64,000 bases of DNA from an uncultured Flavobacteriales bacterium. Its GTDB lineage: Bacteria; Bacteroidota; Bacteroidia; Flavobacteriales; Crocinitomicaceae. The notes beneath the pieces are model-generated. The model saw only the letters and a program-made list of their open reading frames with translations, was not told the DNA's origin and made no database searches. The position numbers were made by a program, and so were the translations under genes. Every line of letters starts with the position of its first letter. Position 1 is the first letter of the stretch. Positions 31,594-43,200 of the stretch are shown here, piece by piece. The stretch spans positions 248,001 through 312,000 of the forward strand of contig CAMLRS010000003.1 in the NCBI GenBank assembly GCA_946482515.1. Direction: 5' to 3'.

Positions 31594-34500
31594 GTGGAAA
31601 AAACGAAGCGTACCGATGAAGCGGTAGGATCCGATGTACTTGCCGTCTCACCAGTGGTTGTAAAGCCAGCCAGAAAAACAAAAAAAGATGCTTATCAGGA
31701 GTCCATTCTTACTGACGCAGAATTTCTACGCATCCTTCAGAACGTCAAGAACGGCAACTTCTCCAAGCGTTTTCCAACAGACCAGACCGGCATAAAGCGA
31801 TCCATCTGCGATACGCTGAACGAGATCATCGACCTCAATGAGCGCATGGTGTTCGAGTTCCAGAAAGTAGGAAAGAGCATTGGTAAACAGGGGAAACTGA
31901 CCAATCGCGTAACGCTCGATGGCGCCCGTGGTTCGTGGAGCACCTGTGTGGATTCGGTGAACACACTCATTTCCGATCTCGTGCACCCGACCGTTGAAAT
32001 CGCTCACGTAATTACCTCAGTGGCGAAAGGGAACCTCTCGCAGGAAATGCCGCTTTCCATCGAAGGAAATCCGCTGCAAGGGGAATTTCTTCGCATTGCA
32101 AAAGAGGTAAACGGGATGGTGAAACAGCTCAACCTCTTCTCGATGGAGGTAACGCGTGTGGCCCGCGAGGTAGGTACTGATGGTAAGCTTGGCGGCCAGG
32201 CGAAAGTACGTGGTGTCGATGGAATGTGGAAGGATTTGACCGACTCGGTAAACAAAATGGCTTCCAACCTGACGGCGCAGGTGCGTAATATCGCCGATGT
32301 AACGACGGCGGTAGCGAAGGGTGACCTTTCCAAGAAAATTACGGTAGACGTAAAAGGAGAGATCCTGGAGCTGAAAAACACCATGAACACCATGGTGGAT
32401 CAGCTGAACTCCTTCTCATCGGAAGTAACGCGTGTGGCCCGTGAGGTAGGTACCGATGGTAAGCTCGGGGGCCAGGCCCAGGTAAAAGGTGTCGGCGGAA
32501 CGTGGAAAGACTTAACGGACTCGGTAAACCAGATGGCGTCCAACCTGACGGCGCAGGTACGTAACATCGCCGATGTAACGACGGCGGTAGCGAAAGGCGA
32601 CCTTTCCAAGAAAATTACGGTAGACGTAAAAGGGGAAATCCTCGAGCTGAAGAACACCATGAACACCATGGTGGATCAGCTCAACTCGTTCGGTGCCGAG
32701 GTAACGCGTGTGGCGCGTGAGGTAGGTTCCGAAGGAAAGCTCGGTGGACAGGCCCGCGTGCGAGGCGTAGGTGGTGTGTGGAAAGATCTCACCGACTCGG
32801 TGAACCAGATGGCGTCCAACCTGACGGCGCAGGTGCGAAACATTGCCGAAGTAACGACCGCGGTGGCAAAAGGCGACTTGTCGAAGAAAATTACTGTAAA
32901 CGTAGAAGGCGAAATTCTCGAGCTCAAGAATACAATCAACACCATGGTGGATCAGCTGAACTCGTTCGGTGCCGAAGTAACGCGTGTGGCGCGTGAAGTA
33001 GGTTCCGAAGGAAAGCTCGGTGGCCAGGCGAAAGTAAAAGGTGTTGGCGGAACATGGAAAGACTTAACGGATTCGGTGAACCAGATGGCATCGAACCTCA
33101 CAGGACAGGTGCGAAACATTGCCGAAGTAACAACGGCGGTGGCGAACGGTGACCTTTCCAAGAAAATTACAGCGATGGCCGAAGGCGAAATCCTCGAGCT
33201 GAAAAAGACGATCAATACGATGGTGGATCAGCTGAACTCCTTCTCCTCTGAGGTAACCCGTGTGGCCCTCGAGGTAGGAACGGAAGGAAAGCTGGGTGGC
33301 CAGGCGAAAGTAAAAGGAGTTGGTGGTACGTGGAAGGATTTGACCGACTCGGTAAACCAGATGGCATCCAACCTCACCAGCCAGGTGCGCAACATTGCCG
33401 AAGTAACAACGGCGGTAGCGAAGGGCGACCTTTCCCGCCAGATTACGGTGGATACGAAAGGGGAAATCCTCGAGCTGAAAAATACGATCAACACGATGGT
33501 GGGCCAGCTGAACTCCTTTGCCTCCGAGGTAACCCGTGTGGCCCTCGAGGTAGGAACAGAAGGAAAGCTCGGCGGTCAGGCACAGGTACAGGGCGTAGGT
33601 GGTACGTGGAAGGATTTGACCGACTCGGTGAACCAGATGGCCTCCAACCTCACCAGCCAGGTGCGCAACATTGCCGAAGTAACGACGGCGGTAGCGAAGG
33701 GCGACCTTTCCCGCCAGATTACCGTAGATACGAAAGGGGAAATCCTCGAGCTGAAGAACACAATCAACACGATGGTGGATCAGCTGCGCGACTTCGCTTC
33801 CGAGGTAACGCGCGTTTCCCGTGAGGTAGGTACGGAAGGAAAGCTCGGGGGCCAGGCGAACGTACCGGGAGTTGCCGGAACATGGAAAGATTTGACAGAC
33901 TCGGTAAACCAGATGGCCGGTAACTTAACGGCACAGGTGCGAAACATCGCCGATGTGGCAATCGCCGTAGCAAATGGCGATATGTCGCGGAAGATTACCG
34001 TGGACGTACGCGGAGAGATCCTCCAGCTGAAGGAAACCCTGAACACCATGGTGGACCAGCTGCGCGAATTTGCCTCTGAGGTAACGCGTGTGGCCCGAGA
34101 GGTAGGTACGGAAGGAAAGCTCGGTGGCCAGGCGAATGTACCGGGTGTTGCCGGAACGTGGAAAGATTTGACCGACTCGGTGAACCAGATGGCCGGTAAC
34201 CTCACCACGCAGGTGCGAAACATTGCCGAGGTAACGATAGCCGTGGCCAACGGGGATATGTCAAAAAAGATCACCGCCGACGTACGTGGTGAGATCCTTC
34301 AGCTGAAAGAAACCGTGAACACGATGGTGGATCAGCTGCGCGCCTTCGCATCGGAGGTAACGCGTGTGGCCCGTGAAGTAGGTACGGACGGTAAGCTCGG
34401 CGGACAGGCATTCGTGCCGGGAGTTGCCGGAACGTGGAAGGATTTGACCGACTCGGTAAACCAGATGGCCTCCAACCTTACCGGACAGGTACGTAACATT

Positions 34501-37500
34501 GCCGATGTAACCAAAGCGGTGGCCAACGGTGACCTTTCCAAGCAGATTACGGTGGACGTAAAAGGGGAAATCCTCGATTTGAAGAACACCTTCAACACCA
34601 TGGTGGAACAGCTCAATTCCTTCGCCTCCGAAGTAACGCGTGTGGCGCGTGAGGTCGGTACGGAAGGAAAGCTGGGCGGACAATCCGAAGTGAAAGGTGT
34701 GGCCGGAACGTGGAAAGATTTGACCGACTCCGTTAACGTAATGGCCTCCAACCTTACAGGCCAGGTGCGTGGAATTGCCAAGGTGGTAACCGAGGTAGCG
34801 AAAGGAAACCTGAAACAGAAGCTCTCCATTGACGCCAAAGGCGAGGTGGCCCAGCTGACCGATACGATCAACGAGATGATCGATACGCTGGCAACCTTCT
34901 CCGACCAGGTAACCACGGTAGCCCGTGAAGTAGGGGCCGAAGGAAAACTGGGAGGCCAGGCACACGTACCGGGTGCTTCCGGAACATGGAAAAACCTGAC
35001 GGAAAACGTAAACCAGCTGGCGGCAAACCTGACAACACAGGTGCGTGCGATTTCCGAAGTGGCCTCCGCGGTAACGCAGGGTGACCTTACCCGAACCATT
35101 GGTGTGGAAGCCAAAGGCGAGGTGGAAGCGTTGAAAGATACCATCAACCAGATGATCGCCAACCTGAAAGAAACGACGCTTCTCAACCAGGAGCAGGACT
35201 GGCTGAAATCCAACCTGGCGAAATTCACCCAGATGCTCCAGGGGCAGAAAGAGCTCCATGCGGTTACCAAGAAAATCCTTTCCGAGCTCGCTACGGTGGT
35301 TACCGCACAGCACGGCTTGTTCTACATCCTGCAGGAAGACGAACAATTCATGGATTCCAAGCTGAAGCTGATTGCTTCCTACGCCCACGTCAAGCGGAAA
35401 AACGAGCTCACGGAATACGCCATGGGTGAAGGATTGATCGGGCAGGTGGCGATTGAAAAAGAGCGCATGCTGCTCACCAACGTACCGGCAGATTACATCC
35501 GCATCAGCTCCGGATTGGGCGATGCACGACCGCAAAACGTGATCATCCTGCCGGTATTGTTCGAAGGGCGACTCAAAGCCGTGATCGAGCTGGCGTCGCT
35601 GGATACGTTTAACCAGACCCACCTCGACTTCCTCGAAGGATTGACGGAAAGTATCGGTATCGTATTGAACACGATCGAATCCAACTCCCGTACGGAAGAG
35701 CTGCTGGTGCAGTCGCAATCGCTGGCGAGCGAGCTGAAAAGTCAGCAGGAAGTGTTGAAAAACACCAACGAAGAGCTCGAGGAAAAAGCCTTCCTGCTTG
35801 CCAAACAGAAAGAAGAAGTGGAGCTCAAAAACCAGGAAGTCGAGGTGGCGAGAAAAGCCCTCGAGGAAAAGGCCGATCAGCTCACACTGACCTCGAAATA
35901 CAAATCGGAGTTCCTCGCCAATATGTCGCACGAGCTCCGCACACCGCTGAATAGTTTGCAGATCCTGGCCAACGAATTAATTGCCAATCGCGACGGAAAC
36001 CTTTCCGACAAGCAGATCCAGTTTGCCAAAACGATCAATTCATGCGGTGATGACCTTATTCAGCTCATTAACGACATCCTCGACCTTTCGAAGATCGAAT
36101 CCGGGTACATTTCGGTGGATTACAACCCGATCAGCTTCAGCGAGATCAGCCGATTCGTGGAATCGACGTTCAATCCGATCTCCGAGGCCAAGCATCTCCG
36201 CTTTACGATCACCATGGACGAGACGCTTCCGGAGCTTATCGAGACCGATTCACAGCGTTTGAACCAGATCCTCAAAAACCTCTTGTCCAACTCGTTTAAA
36301 TTCACCGAAAAAGGAGAAGTACAGCTGAAGATCTACCGTGCCGATGGCAGCTGGAAAACGCGCAACAGCAGTCTGGACAACGCTGAAACGGTGATCGCCT
36401 TCGAAATTTCCGATACAGGTATCGGTATTTCCAAAGAGAAACAGAACATCATCTTCGAAGCGTTCCAGCAAGCCGAAGGATCGACCAGCCGTAAATACGG
36501 AGGAACCGGACTCGGATTATCCATCAGCCGCGGATTGTCCGACCTGCTCGGCGGAAGCATCGAGCTGGAAAGTGAAGTGAACGTGGGTAGTAAGTTTACG
36601 CTCTACCTGCCGCTGAAATTTGTGCACGTTTCCGAAGATATCGAATATGTGGAAACAGAAGACGAAGTGTCGCCAAAAGGCGGTTTGAAATCGCTACCGT
36701 CGTCAACGTTTAACCGTTCGGATATCGATCTGTTCTTTATCGATGAGGTAGGGGACGACCGAACCGACATCAAACCGGGCGATAAAATCCTGCTGATTGC
36801 CGAAGACAACCTTACGTTTGCGAAAATTCTGCTCGACCAGGCCCACGCCAACGGAATCAAGGCTATTGTGACCACGAAAGGAAACGACGTGATCGATTTT
36901 ATCAATCATTTCCACCCCGATGCGATCACTATGGACATCAACATGCCGGACACCAGCGGATGGAAAATCCTCGACCGACTGAAAACCGATTTCAACCTGC
37001 GCCATATCCCGGTTTACATCATTTCCGGTGAAGACGAGCGGAATAAAGGATTGAAGCGCGGTGCCCGCAACTTCCTGCTGAAACCGGTGAAGAACGGATC
37101 GCTCGACCTGCTGTTCAACGACATTCACGATTTCAAGAACAAGAAAGTCAAAAACCTGCTCGTGGTCGACGACAATGAGCTCGACCTGAACCGGGTGCTC
37201 GAAGCCGTGCAGGGGAAAGACATCGTGGTTTATTCGGCAAAAACGGCCAAAGAAGCGGTAGAACAGATCCGCGCTACATCGTTTGACTGCATCATTCTCG
37301 ACCTCGTGTTGCCGGATGCCGGAGGACTGGACATCATCAACGACCTGGAGAACCTGATTGTGGGGCAGGAAACCGCGATCATCATTCATTCGGCGAAAGA
37401 CCTCAACAAAAAGCAGCGCGCCAAGCTTAACCGGTTCGCTCACTGCATCATTACCAAAAGCGCCACTTCGCTCGATCAGCTCGTTGACCAGACAGCGCTC

Positions 37501-37953
37501 TTCATGCACCGCCAGCACAAGGAGCTTCCGGAATCCATGCGTGAACAGATCGAAACCTTTTACATGAAGGAAGATGTGCTGAACGGCAAAAAAGTACTGA
37601 TCGTTGATGACGACGTTCGGAACCTGTTTGCCCTGAATACCGCGCTGGAACGATACGGGCTTGACGTCTTAAGTGCAGAAAGCGGGAAAGAAGCCATTGA
37701 TATCCTGCATAAAACGAAAAATATCGATATTGTACTGATGGATATCATGATGCCGGAAATGGACGGTTTCGAAACCATGAAGAATATTCGGAAGGAAGCG
37801 AAACACAAGGACCTGACGATTATCGCCGTAACGGCAAAAGCCATGAAAGGCGACCGCCAGCGTTGTATTGAATCGGGCGCTTCCGATTACATCACCAAAC
37901 CGGTCAATATTGATCAATTATCATCCTTAATGCGCGTATGGCTGAAACAATAG
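31594..37953 (+). CDS. Giant poly-HAMP hybrid histidine kinase with GAF and three receivers
   Basis: 2119 residues from GTG 31594; a TAA in frame at 31579 excludes an earlier start. No membrane segment, so cytoplasmic. Residues about 40-180 are a divergent HAMP-like region; about 184-1192 hold a regular array of HAMP units of 92 residues, twelve by my count in all. GAF at about 1215-1370 and a coiled coil (1370-1435) lead to HisKA with [13 protein letters not shown] (about 1445) and an HATPase with [10 protein letters not shown]. Three receivers follow (about 1729-1845, 1851-1970, 1999-2115) with aspartates in [16 protein letters not shown] and IVLMDIMMP. It resembles the Nik1/HAMP-array kinases that respond to osmotic or redox stress. 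Confidence 0.95.
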   Translation: MEKTKRTDEAVGSDVLAVSPVVVKPARKTKKDAYQESILTDAEFLRILQNVKNGNFSKRFPTDQTGIKRSICDTLNEIIDLNERMVFEFQKVGKSIGKQGKLTNRVTLDGARGSWSTCVDSVNTLISDLVHPTVEIAHVITSVAKGNLSQEMPLSIEGNPLQGEFLRIAKEVNGMVKQLNLFSMEVTRVAREVGTDGKLGGQAKVRGVDGMWKDLTDSVNKMASNLTAQVRNIADVTTAVAKGDLSKKITVDVKGEILELKNTMNTMVDQLNSFSSEVTRVAREVGTDGKLGGQAQVKGVGGTWKDLTDSVNQMASNLTAQVRNIADVTTAVAKGDLSKKITVDVKGEILELKNTMNTMVDQLNSFGAEVTRVAREVGSEGKLGGQARVRGVGGVWKDLTDSVNQMASNLTAQVRNIAEVTTAVAKGDLSKKITVNVEGEILELKNTINTMVDQLNSFGAEVTRVAREVGSEGKLGGQAKVKGVGGTWKDLTDSVNQMASNLTGQVRNIAEVTTAVANGDLSKKITAMAEGEILELKKTINTMVDQLNSFSSEVTRVALEVGTEGKLGGQAKVKGVGGTWKDLTDSVNQMASNLTSQVRNIAEVTTAVAKGDLSRQITVDTKGEILELKNTINTMVGQLNSFASEVTRVALEVGTEGKLGGQAQVQGVGGTWKDLTDSVNQMASNLTSQVRNIAEVTTAVAKGDLSRQITVDTKGEILELKNTINTMVDQLRDFASEVTRVSREVGTEGKLGGQANVPGVAGTWKDLTDSVNQMAGNLTAQVRNIADVAIAVANGDMSRKITVDVRGEILQLKETLNTMVDQLREFASEVTRVAREVGTEGKLGGQANVPGVAGTWKDLTDSVNQMAGNLTTQVRNIAEVTIAVANGDMSKKITADVRGEILQLKETVNTMVDQLRAFASEVTRVAREVGTDGKLGGQAFVPGVAGTWKDLTDSVNQMASNLTGQVRNIADVTKAVANGDLSKQITVDVKGEILDLKNTFNTMVEQLNSFASEVTRVAREVGTEGKLGGQSEVKGVAGTWKDLTDSVNVMASNLTGQVRGIAKVVTEVAKGNLKQKLSIDAKGEVAQLTDTINEMIDTLATFSDQVTTVAREVGAEGKLGGQAHVPGASGTWKNLTENVNQLAANLTTQVRAISEVASAVTQGDLTRTIGVEAKGEVEALKDTINQMIANLKETTLLNQEQDWLKSNLAKFTQMLQGQKELHAVTKKILSELATVVTAQHGLFYILQEDEQFMDSKLKLIASYAHVKRKNELTEYAMGEGLIGQVAIEKERMLLTNVPADYIRISSGLGDARPQNVIILPVLFEGRLKAVIELASLDTFNQTHLDFLEGLTESIGIVLNTIESNSRTEELLVQSQSLASELKSQQEVLKNTNEELEEKAFLLAKQKEEVELKNQEVEVARKALEEKADQLTLTSKYKSEFLANMSHELRTPLNSLQILANELIANRDGNLSDKQIQFAKTINSCGDDLIQLINDILDLSKIESGYISVDYNPISFSEISRFVESTFNPISEAKHLRFTITMDETLPELIETDSQRLNQILKNLLSNSFKFTEKGEVQLKIYRADGSWKTRNSSLDNAETVIAFEISDTGIGISKEKQNIIFEAFQQAEGSTSRKYGGTGLGLSISRGLSDLLGGSIELESEVNVGSKFTLYLPLKFVHVSEDIEYVETEDEVSPKGGLKSLPSSTFNRSDIDLFFIDEVGDDRTDIKPGDKILLIAEDNLTFAKILLDQAHANGIKAIVTTKGNDVIDFINHFHPDAITMDINMPDTSGWKILDRLKTDFNLRHIPVYIISGEDERNKGLKRGARNFLLKPVKNGSLDLLFNDIHDFKNKKVKNLLVVDDNELDLNRVLEAVQGKDIVVYSAKTAKEAVEQIRATSFDCIILDLVLPDAGGLDIINDLENLIVGQETAIIIHSAKDLNKKQRAKLNRFAHCIITKSATSLDQLVDQTALFMHRQHKELPESMREQIETFYMKEDVLNGKKVLIVDDDVRNLFALNTALERYGLDVLSAESGKEAIDILHKTKNIDIVLMDIMMPEMDGFETMKNIRKEAKHKDLTIIAVTAKAMKGDRQRCIESGASDYITKPVNIDQLSSLMRVWLKQ
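32146..35170 (+). repeat. 276-bp tandem DNA repeats encoding HAMP units
   Basis: The AACGCGTGTGG block recurs at exactly 276-bp steps, first at 32151 and again at 32427, and so on to about 34,640. Copies are highly similar in DNA, the central ones most, while the first and the last two are more diverged. The pattern suggests amplification by unequal recombination. On the opposite strand it produces a ladder of spurious ORFs at the same period. Confidence 0.9.
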
Positions 37954-37960
37954 TCCACGA

Positions 37961-39196
37961 ATGAAGAATACTGCAGAAAGCCATAAAGTAAAAATTTTAA
38001 TTGTCGATGACAAAAAGGAAAACCTGCTTTCCCTGCAGGTGCTCCTGGCCGACCGCGGTTATGATTTCGTTGAAGCACAATCAGGAAAAGATGCCCTGCG
38101 CATTCTCCTGAAAGATCAGGATTTTGCCATTATCCTCATGGATGTGCAGATGCCGCTCATGGATGGCTACGAAACCTCCGAGCTGATCCATCAGAGCGAA
38201 AAGCTGAAGCACGTTCCGATCATTTTCCTGACCGCCAACATGATCACGCAGGATGCCATTTTCAAAGGCTACGAAGCCGGCGCGGTCGATTATATCATCA
38301 AACCGCTGCAGCCGGAGATCCTGCGTGCGAAAGTGTACATATTCGCCGAGCTGTACCGGAAAAACGAAGCGCTTCGAAGAAAAGAAGAAGAAACGCAGCA
38401 GCTGAACGAGGCCATCCTGCACGCCAACAAAGAGCTGGAAAAGCAGTACGAAGAAGTACGCCGTCACGCCAAAGACCTGGATATCAAAAACAGCGAGCTG
38501 GATGCGTTTACCTACGTTTCCAGCCACGATCTCCAGGAGCCGCTCCGCAAGATCCAGACCTTTACCGGCATGATCCTTTCGGCAGATTACGACAACCTGT
38601 CTGAGAACAGCAAGAATAAATTCCAGCGCATTCTCTATCTCACCAACCGCATGCGCAGCCTGCTCGACAGCCTGCTCGCTTTTTCCCGCGCCAGTATGGT
38701 TGAACGGAAATTCGAGCGCGTTTCACTGGCCAGCATCGTCGACGATCTGAAAGAAGCGCTCCAGGAAGACATTGCCGAGAAAAAGGTGAAAATCGATGTC
38801 GATCTGCCGGATGTGGTCACCATCATTCCCTTCCAGTTTACCCAGCTGATGCAGAACCTGTTCTCCAATGCCCTGAAATTTTCCAAGCCGGATATACCGC
38901 TGCACATCAGCATTACCAGTCGATCGGTGAACGGAACGGATCTGGAACACGATCTGCTCCCAGCCGGTCAAACCTATTGCCACATCGTTTTTGAGGACAA
39001 CGGCATCGGCTTCGACCCGCAATACAACGCGCAGATTTTTGGCGTTTTCCAGAAACTGCACGGCCGCGATGTGTATGAAGGAACAGGCATAGGATTGGCG
39101 ATCGTGAAAAAGATAGTGGAAAGCCACAACGGCTTCATTACGGCCAATGGCGAGCTGATGAAAGGCGCGCGGTTTGATATTTACATTCCGAATTAG
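37961..39196 (+). CDS. Receiver-histidine kinase fusion
   Basis: 411 residues, no membrane segment. N-terminal receiver (about 8-125): ILIVDDKKENLLSLQ, phospho-aspartate in AIILMDVQMPLMDG, lysine in YIIKPLQ. A coiled coil (about 125-175) leads to HisKA with YVSSHDLQEPLRKI and an HATPase with NLFSNALKFS, FEDNGIGFD and GTGIGLAIVKKI. The order receiver-kinase suggests that a phosphorylated receiver controls its own kinase. It starts seven bases after the giant kinase and is likely part of the same signalling circuit. Confidence 0.93.
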   Translation: MKNTAESHKVKILIVDDKKENLLSLQVLLADRGYDFVEAQSGKDALRILLKDQDFAIILMDVQMPLMDGYETSELIHQSEKLKHVPIIFLTANMITQDAIFKGYEAGAVDYIIKPLQPEILRAKVYIFAELYRKNEALRRKEEETQQLNEAILHANKELEKQYEEVRRHAKDLDIKNSELDAFTYVSSHDLQEPLRKIQTFTGMILSADYDNLSENSKNKFQRILYLTNRMRSLLDSLLAFSRASMVERKFERVSLASIVDDLKEALQEDIAEKKVKIDVDLPDVVTIIPFQFTQLMQNLFSNALKFSKPDIPLHISITSRSVNGTDLEHDLLPAGQTYCHIVFEDNGIGFDPQYNAQIFGVFQKLHGRDVYEGTGIGLAIVKKIVESHNGFITANGELMKGARFDIYIPN

Positions 39197-39217
39197 TTGA
39201 CGAGTTAGCGGGTTTTT

Positions 39218-39247
39218 GAGTTGGTGAGTTAAGAGTTGGTGAGTTAA
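39218..39247 (+). repeat. 15-bp tandem repeat in the leader before the DinB gene
   Basis: GAGTTGGTGAGTTAA is repeated twice without change, 39218-39232 and 39233-39247. A degenerate copy (GAGTTAGCGGGTTTTT) precedes it. Starts about 22 bp after the kinase stop. Confidence 0.7.
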
Positions 39248-39317
39248 ACGTTAAAGTTTCTTCATGCGCGCTGTCTTTCAGCAGGCCATTTTTTTCTTTT
39301 GTAGAAAACGATGGATT

Positions 39318-39824
39318 ATGCTGGTAAAAGACTTAACAGACGAATTTGAGCAGGAAATAAAGAGCACCCGAAAGCTCTTGCAGGCCATACCGGAAAAGGA
39401 TCTGGCTTACAAGCCTTCGCCTATTTCCTGGACCATGGGTGAGCTTGCCCAGCACATTGCCACGATTTATTACTGGTACGTAGGAACGCTTACCGAAGAC
39501 GTATACGATATGGCAGCCGATCACCTCGAACGCGGCGCACCTGACGATCTCAAAGCCACGCTGGACCTTTTCGAAAGCAACGTTGAAAAGGCGAGGGCTG
39601 CGCTGCAATCCATCACCGATGACGATTTACAGGAACCGTGGACGATGAAAGTCGGCGAACAGACCGTGCTGGGACCTATGCCACGAGGCATCGTAGCGCG
39701 TAGCTTCCTGTTTAACCACATTTACCACCACCGCGGCGAAATGATCATTTACCTGCGTGCAACCGGTAATAAAGTTCCGGGACTCTACGGCCCGACATAT
39801 GAAGAAGATCCTCGTTCGTCCTGA
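39318..39824 (+). CDS. DinB-family protein
   Basis: 168 residues from ATG 39318; an earlier ATG-less extension to 39264 begins in repeat-rich sequence and is rejected. It is a four-helix DinB fold. Likely metal ligands are the histidine in GELAQHIATIYYW and the HIYHHRGEM motif near the end. Such proteins are metal-dependent transferases or enzymes of unknown substrate, related to mycothiol/bacillithiol enzymes. No partner gene is evident. Confidence 0.85.
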   Translation: MLVKDLTDEFEQEIKSTRKLLQAIPEKDLAYKPSPISWTMGELAQHIATIYYWYVGTLTEDVYDMAADHLERGAPDDLKATLDLFESNVEKARAALQSITDDDLQEPWTMKVGEQTVLGPMPRGIVARSFLFNHIYHHRGEMIIYLRATGNKVPGLYGPTYEEDPRSS

Positions 39825-40270
39825 TCCCGAAAATTGATTTAACCACATTTCATTGAAAAAGCGCAGCTTCCTTTGGTAAGCATATGGTAGACATCCCGCG
39901 TTTTTATCCACATATCCCATAACCTTTTTTATAGGATTCCTGACAAAGAAATATCTGGATTTTTGGAACGATAATTTTTCTCAACCTCCATTTATTAAAG
40001 GGGTATTGCCCGGATAAGTTGGGTAGTAAAGGAACTTTATTGGATTCCTATTTAAGGTGTTTGTTGGAATAAAATATTAAAATAACGTTTGTGTTGATAT
40101 TATAACGTGGTAAGATTACGTTTAATTCCCTAAAATCGTATCGCTAAACCAGAGAACTTACAAGCTGTCTCTCCAAGACAACTTGTCTGTGATTTACTTA
40201 TTTCCAATTGCTTCTGCTTTAAAGTGGAACAGCCAGTATTTCCTTAGCTCTCTGTCTAATACTATGAGTA
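39825..40270. other. Intergenic leader before the subtilase gene
   Basis: About 446 bases without a gene. AACGTTTG at 40084-40091 resembles the -7 element (TA-less first base) with a TTG about 17 bases upstream, a weak promoter candidate. A hairpin at 40160-40186 (ACAAGCTGTCT / AGACAACTTGT, one mismatch, five-base loop) lies in the presumed 5' leader. The region is AT-rich. Confidence 0.45.
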
Positions 40271-43200
40271 ATGAAAAAACTGAACATTAAAAAGTGGCTG
40301 ACACTTGCGGTACTGTTACCTCTATTTCTGAACGGACAAGTAATGTCGAATGGAAGCTCGCCTTCCGGACCACTTTTGAAAGAACCGGTATTTCTGACAC
40401 CAAAGGTAAATCAACATGCCTTGTATGTGTGTTTCGCCAGCTCCGTTCAATTCAACGGACACGACTACCTTTCAACCCTTCTGGCTTCTGTTCGCGGGCT
40501 AAAACCCATTTCAGACGAATACAACCCGGCCTTTGAAAAGGGAATTGCTATTTCGGATGAAAAGCTGAGCTTCATGGAAAGCGAAGCTATTCGCATTTCC
40601 GGAAACGGCACATCTGTGCGTAAGCTGCGCAACATTCTGAGAGTAACCATCGACAATCCGACCAACGAGCGCTTGCTCGATCTGGCTGTCAAGTTACAGG
40701 AGCTCCCGGAAGTGCTGTATTGTAACCTGCTGCCGCTCGAGCCCGTTCAGCCGCCGGTCGATATCGCACCGGTAACGCCGAATTACGAGCCCAATCAGAC
40801 CTATATCGGTGCCAATCCGGGTGTGAACATGACCTACGCCTGGGGACTGGGATTAAATGGTGCCGGGATCCGCGTCCGCGACGTAGAATACGGGTTCAAT
40901 CCCAATCACGAAGACCTGATGGACCGGAATGTGGCTTATGGGCTGGACGTTAACGCCGCTGTTAACCCCGATTTTTTGCACCATGGAACGGCTGTTTTCG
41001 GAATTGTTTACGCCGATAAGGGAACTTATGGCGTTTCGGGAATGGCTCACGGCGCTTCGGAAATGCTCATGTTCTCCGAATACGCCGTTTCAGGCTACAA
41101 CCGCGTAAATGCCGTTTCGGTAGCGATCAATAATTCAGCAGCAGGCGACGTAATCCTGTTTGAAATGCAAACCGGTGGTCAGGGAAGCAATTACGTACCG
41201 GCCGAATATACGCAGGCCATCTGGGATCTGACACGAGCAGCCTCAGATGCCGGGATCATCATTGTGGCCGCTGCCGGAAACGGGAATGAAAACCTGGATG
41301 CTCCTTTTTACGACGCTTATAACGCAAGAGGAAACTCCGGTGCGATCATGGTAGGAGCCGGTTCGGCGAACGTAGCTCACGATAAACTATCATTCAGTAC
41401 ATACGGTGCCCGTGTAGACGTACAAGGCTGGGGGCAGAGCGTACGATCTGACGGTTATGGCAACTTCAGCCAGATCGGCGGCGATATCAACCAGGCCTAT
41501 ACCAGTTTCTCCGGAACCAGCTCTGCAACACCAGTTGTGGCTTCCTGCGTTGTGGTTTTACAATCGTATTACTTCAGTATACACGGTACTTACATGACCA
41601 GCGCTGCAATGCGCGACCTGCTCATTCAAACCGGAATTCCGCAAGGAGCCGGGGGACATATCGGTCCGCTGCCAAACATGCAGGCAGCGATCCAGGAGCT
41701 CACGCCGGCAGCTCCTATTGCCAACTTTTCGGCCAACAATACTTCGCCTTGCCAGGGAGCGACCGTGACGTTTACGGACCTCACCATTGGCGCCCCGACA
41801 TCCTGGAACTGGACGTTCAGCCCTGCAACTGTGAGCTACGTAGGAGGAACATCTGCCACATCGCAGAATCCGCAGGTGCAATTCAATGCGGCAGGACCGT
41901 ATACTGTAACACTGGTTGCGAACAATGGAATCGGAGCCGACAACGAAGTGAAAAACGCGTATATCAACGCGTCGTCATCGGCAGCCGTAACACCCGCGAT
42001 CAGTATTACACAGACTACGGGAACCAACCCGATTTGTGCCGGGGCTAATGCAACATTCACTGCAACACCTGTAAATGGCGGAGCAACACCTGCTTACCAA
42101 TGGAAAGTCAACGGTGTGAATGTGGGAACGAACTCATCAACGTTCACCACGACTACTTTGACAAACGGCCAGGTCGTTACGTGTGTACTGACCTCCAATC
42201 ATCCGTGCGCATCGCCTGCGACCGCTACATCCAATAGCATAGTAATGACGGTAAATCCGTCGGGAGCGGCAGCTGTTTCGATCACGGCGAACCCGTCTGC
42301 GATCATTTGTACAGGAAACTCGGTTACTTTCACGGCCACTCCAACCAATGGGGGTACAGCGCCTGCTTATCAATGGAAAGTCAACGGTGTAAACGTAGGA
42401 ACCAACTCACCGACGTATACCACAACCACTCTAACAAACGGCCAGACCGTTACGTGCGAAATAACTTCTAACAACCCTTGTGCATCGCCAACAACGGCAA
42501 CATCCAACGGTATCACGATGACTGTCAACGCACCTGCTGCATTGCCTTTGACGGAAGGATTTACTTCTGCGACCTATCCACCGGCTGGCTGGTCGGTTAT
42601 AAACGCCAATGCTTCCACCAATACCTGGGTTCGGAATGCAACTATCGGTAACGCTCCGACTGCCGGTAACGCAATAATGTTCGACAATTTTGCGACCAGC
42701 GATGATGACGACGATGAAATCCGGATCAAAGTACTCGATTTCACCGGTCAGGCTTCGGCGCAATTGACATTCGATGTGGCCTATGCTCCTTTCGATGCCA
42801 GCTATTACGACGGTCTGCAGGTATTGGTATCGACCGACTGTGGTGCTACATTTACATCGGTTTACTCCAAATCGAATACCGTTCTGGCTACTGCTGCTGC
42901 AACTGAAGATGAGTTTACCCCAACTGCCGGTCAATGGCGTACAGAGACGGTGAGCTTAACACCGTATGTTGGTCAGCAGAATGTGATCATCGCCTTCCGC
43001 AACCTTGCCGGATGGGGAAACCGTTTGTTTGTCGATAACATCAACGTTACAGGTGCAGCGCCGGCCACAGCAGATTTTACCGTATCATCAGCCACTGCTT
43101 GCACCGGTCAGAACGTAACCGTAACAGACGCTTCAACCGGAGCGACTTCCTGGAGCTGGAACTTCGGCCCAGGCGCAACACCAGCTACTGCAACAGGAGT

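Noticed and set aside
32004..33494. Ladder of 88-129-codon minus-strand ORFs at 276-bp steps
   Set aside because: Exactly the period of the HAMP repeats on the other strand; no start signals or domains.
34261..35931. 556-codon open frame on the minus strand within the poly-HAMP kinase
   Set aside because: Shadow of the repeat array; histidine/phenylalanine-rich translation with no domain, whereas the plus strand is an intact kinase.
36703..37518. 271-codon minus-strand ORF in the receiver region of the giant kinase
   Set aside because: Antisense of receiver domains with intact aspartate motifs; no independent evidence.
39197..39250. GAGTT repeats as a possible CRISPR array
   Set aside because: Units are 15 bp without unique spacers; no cas genes.
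40160..40186. Hairpin before the subtilase as a riboswitch
   Set aside because: Short stem with one mismatch and no conserved aptamer core.
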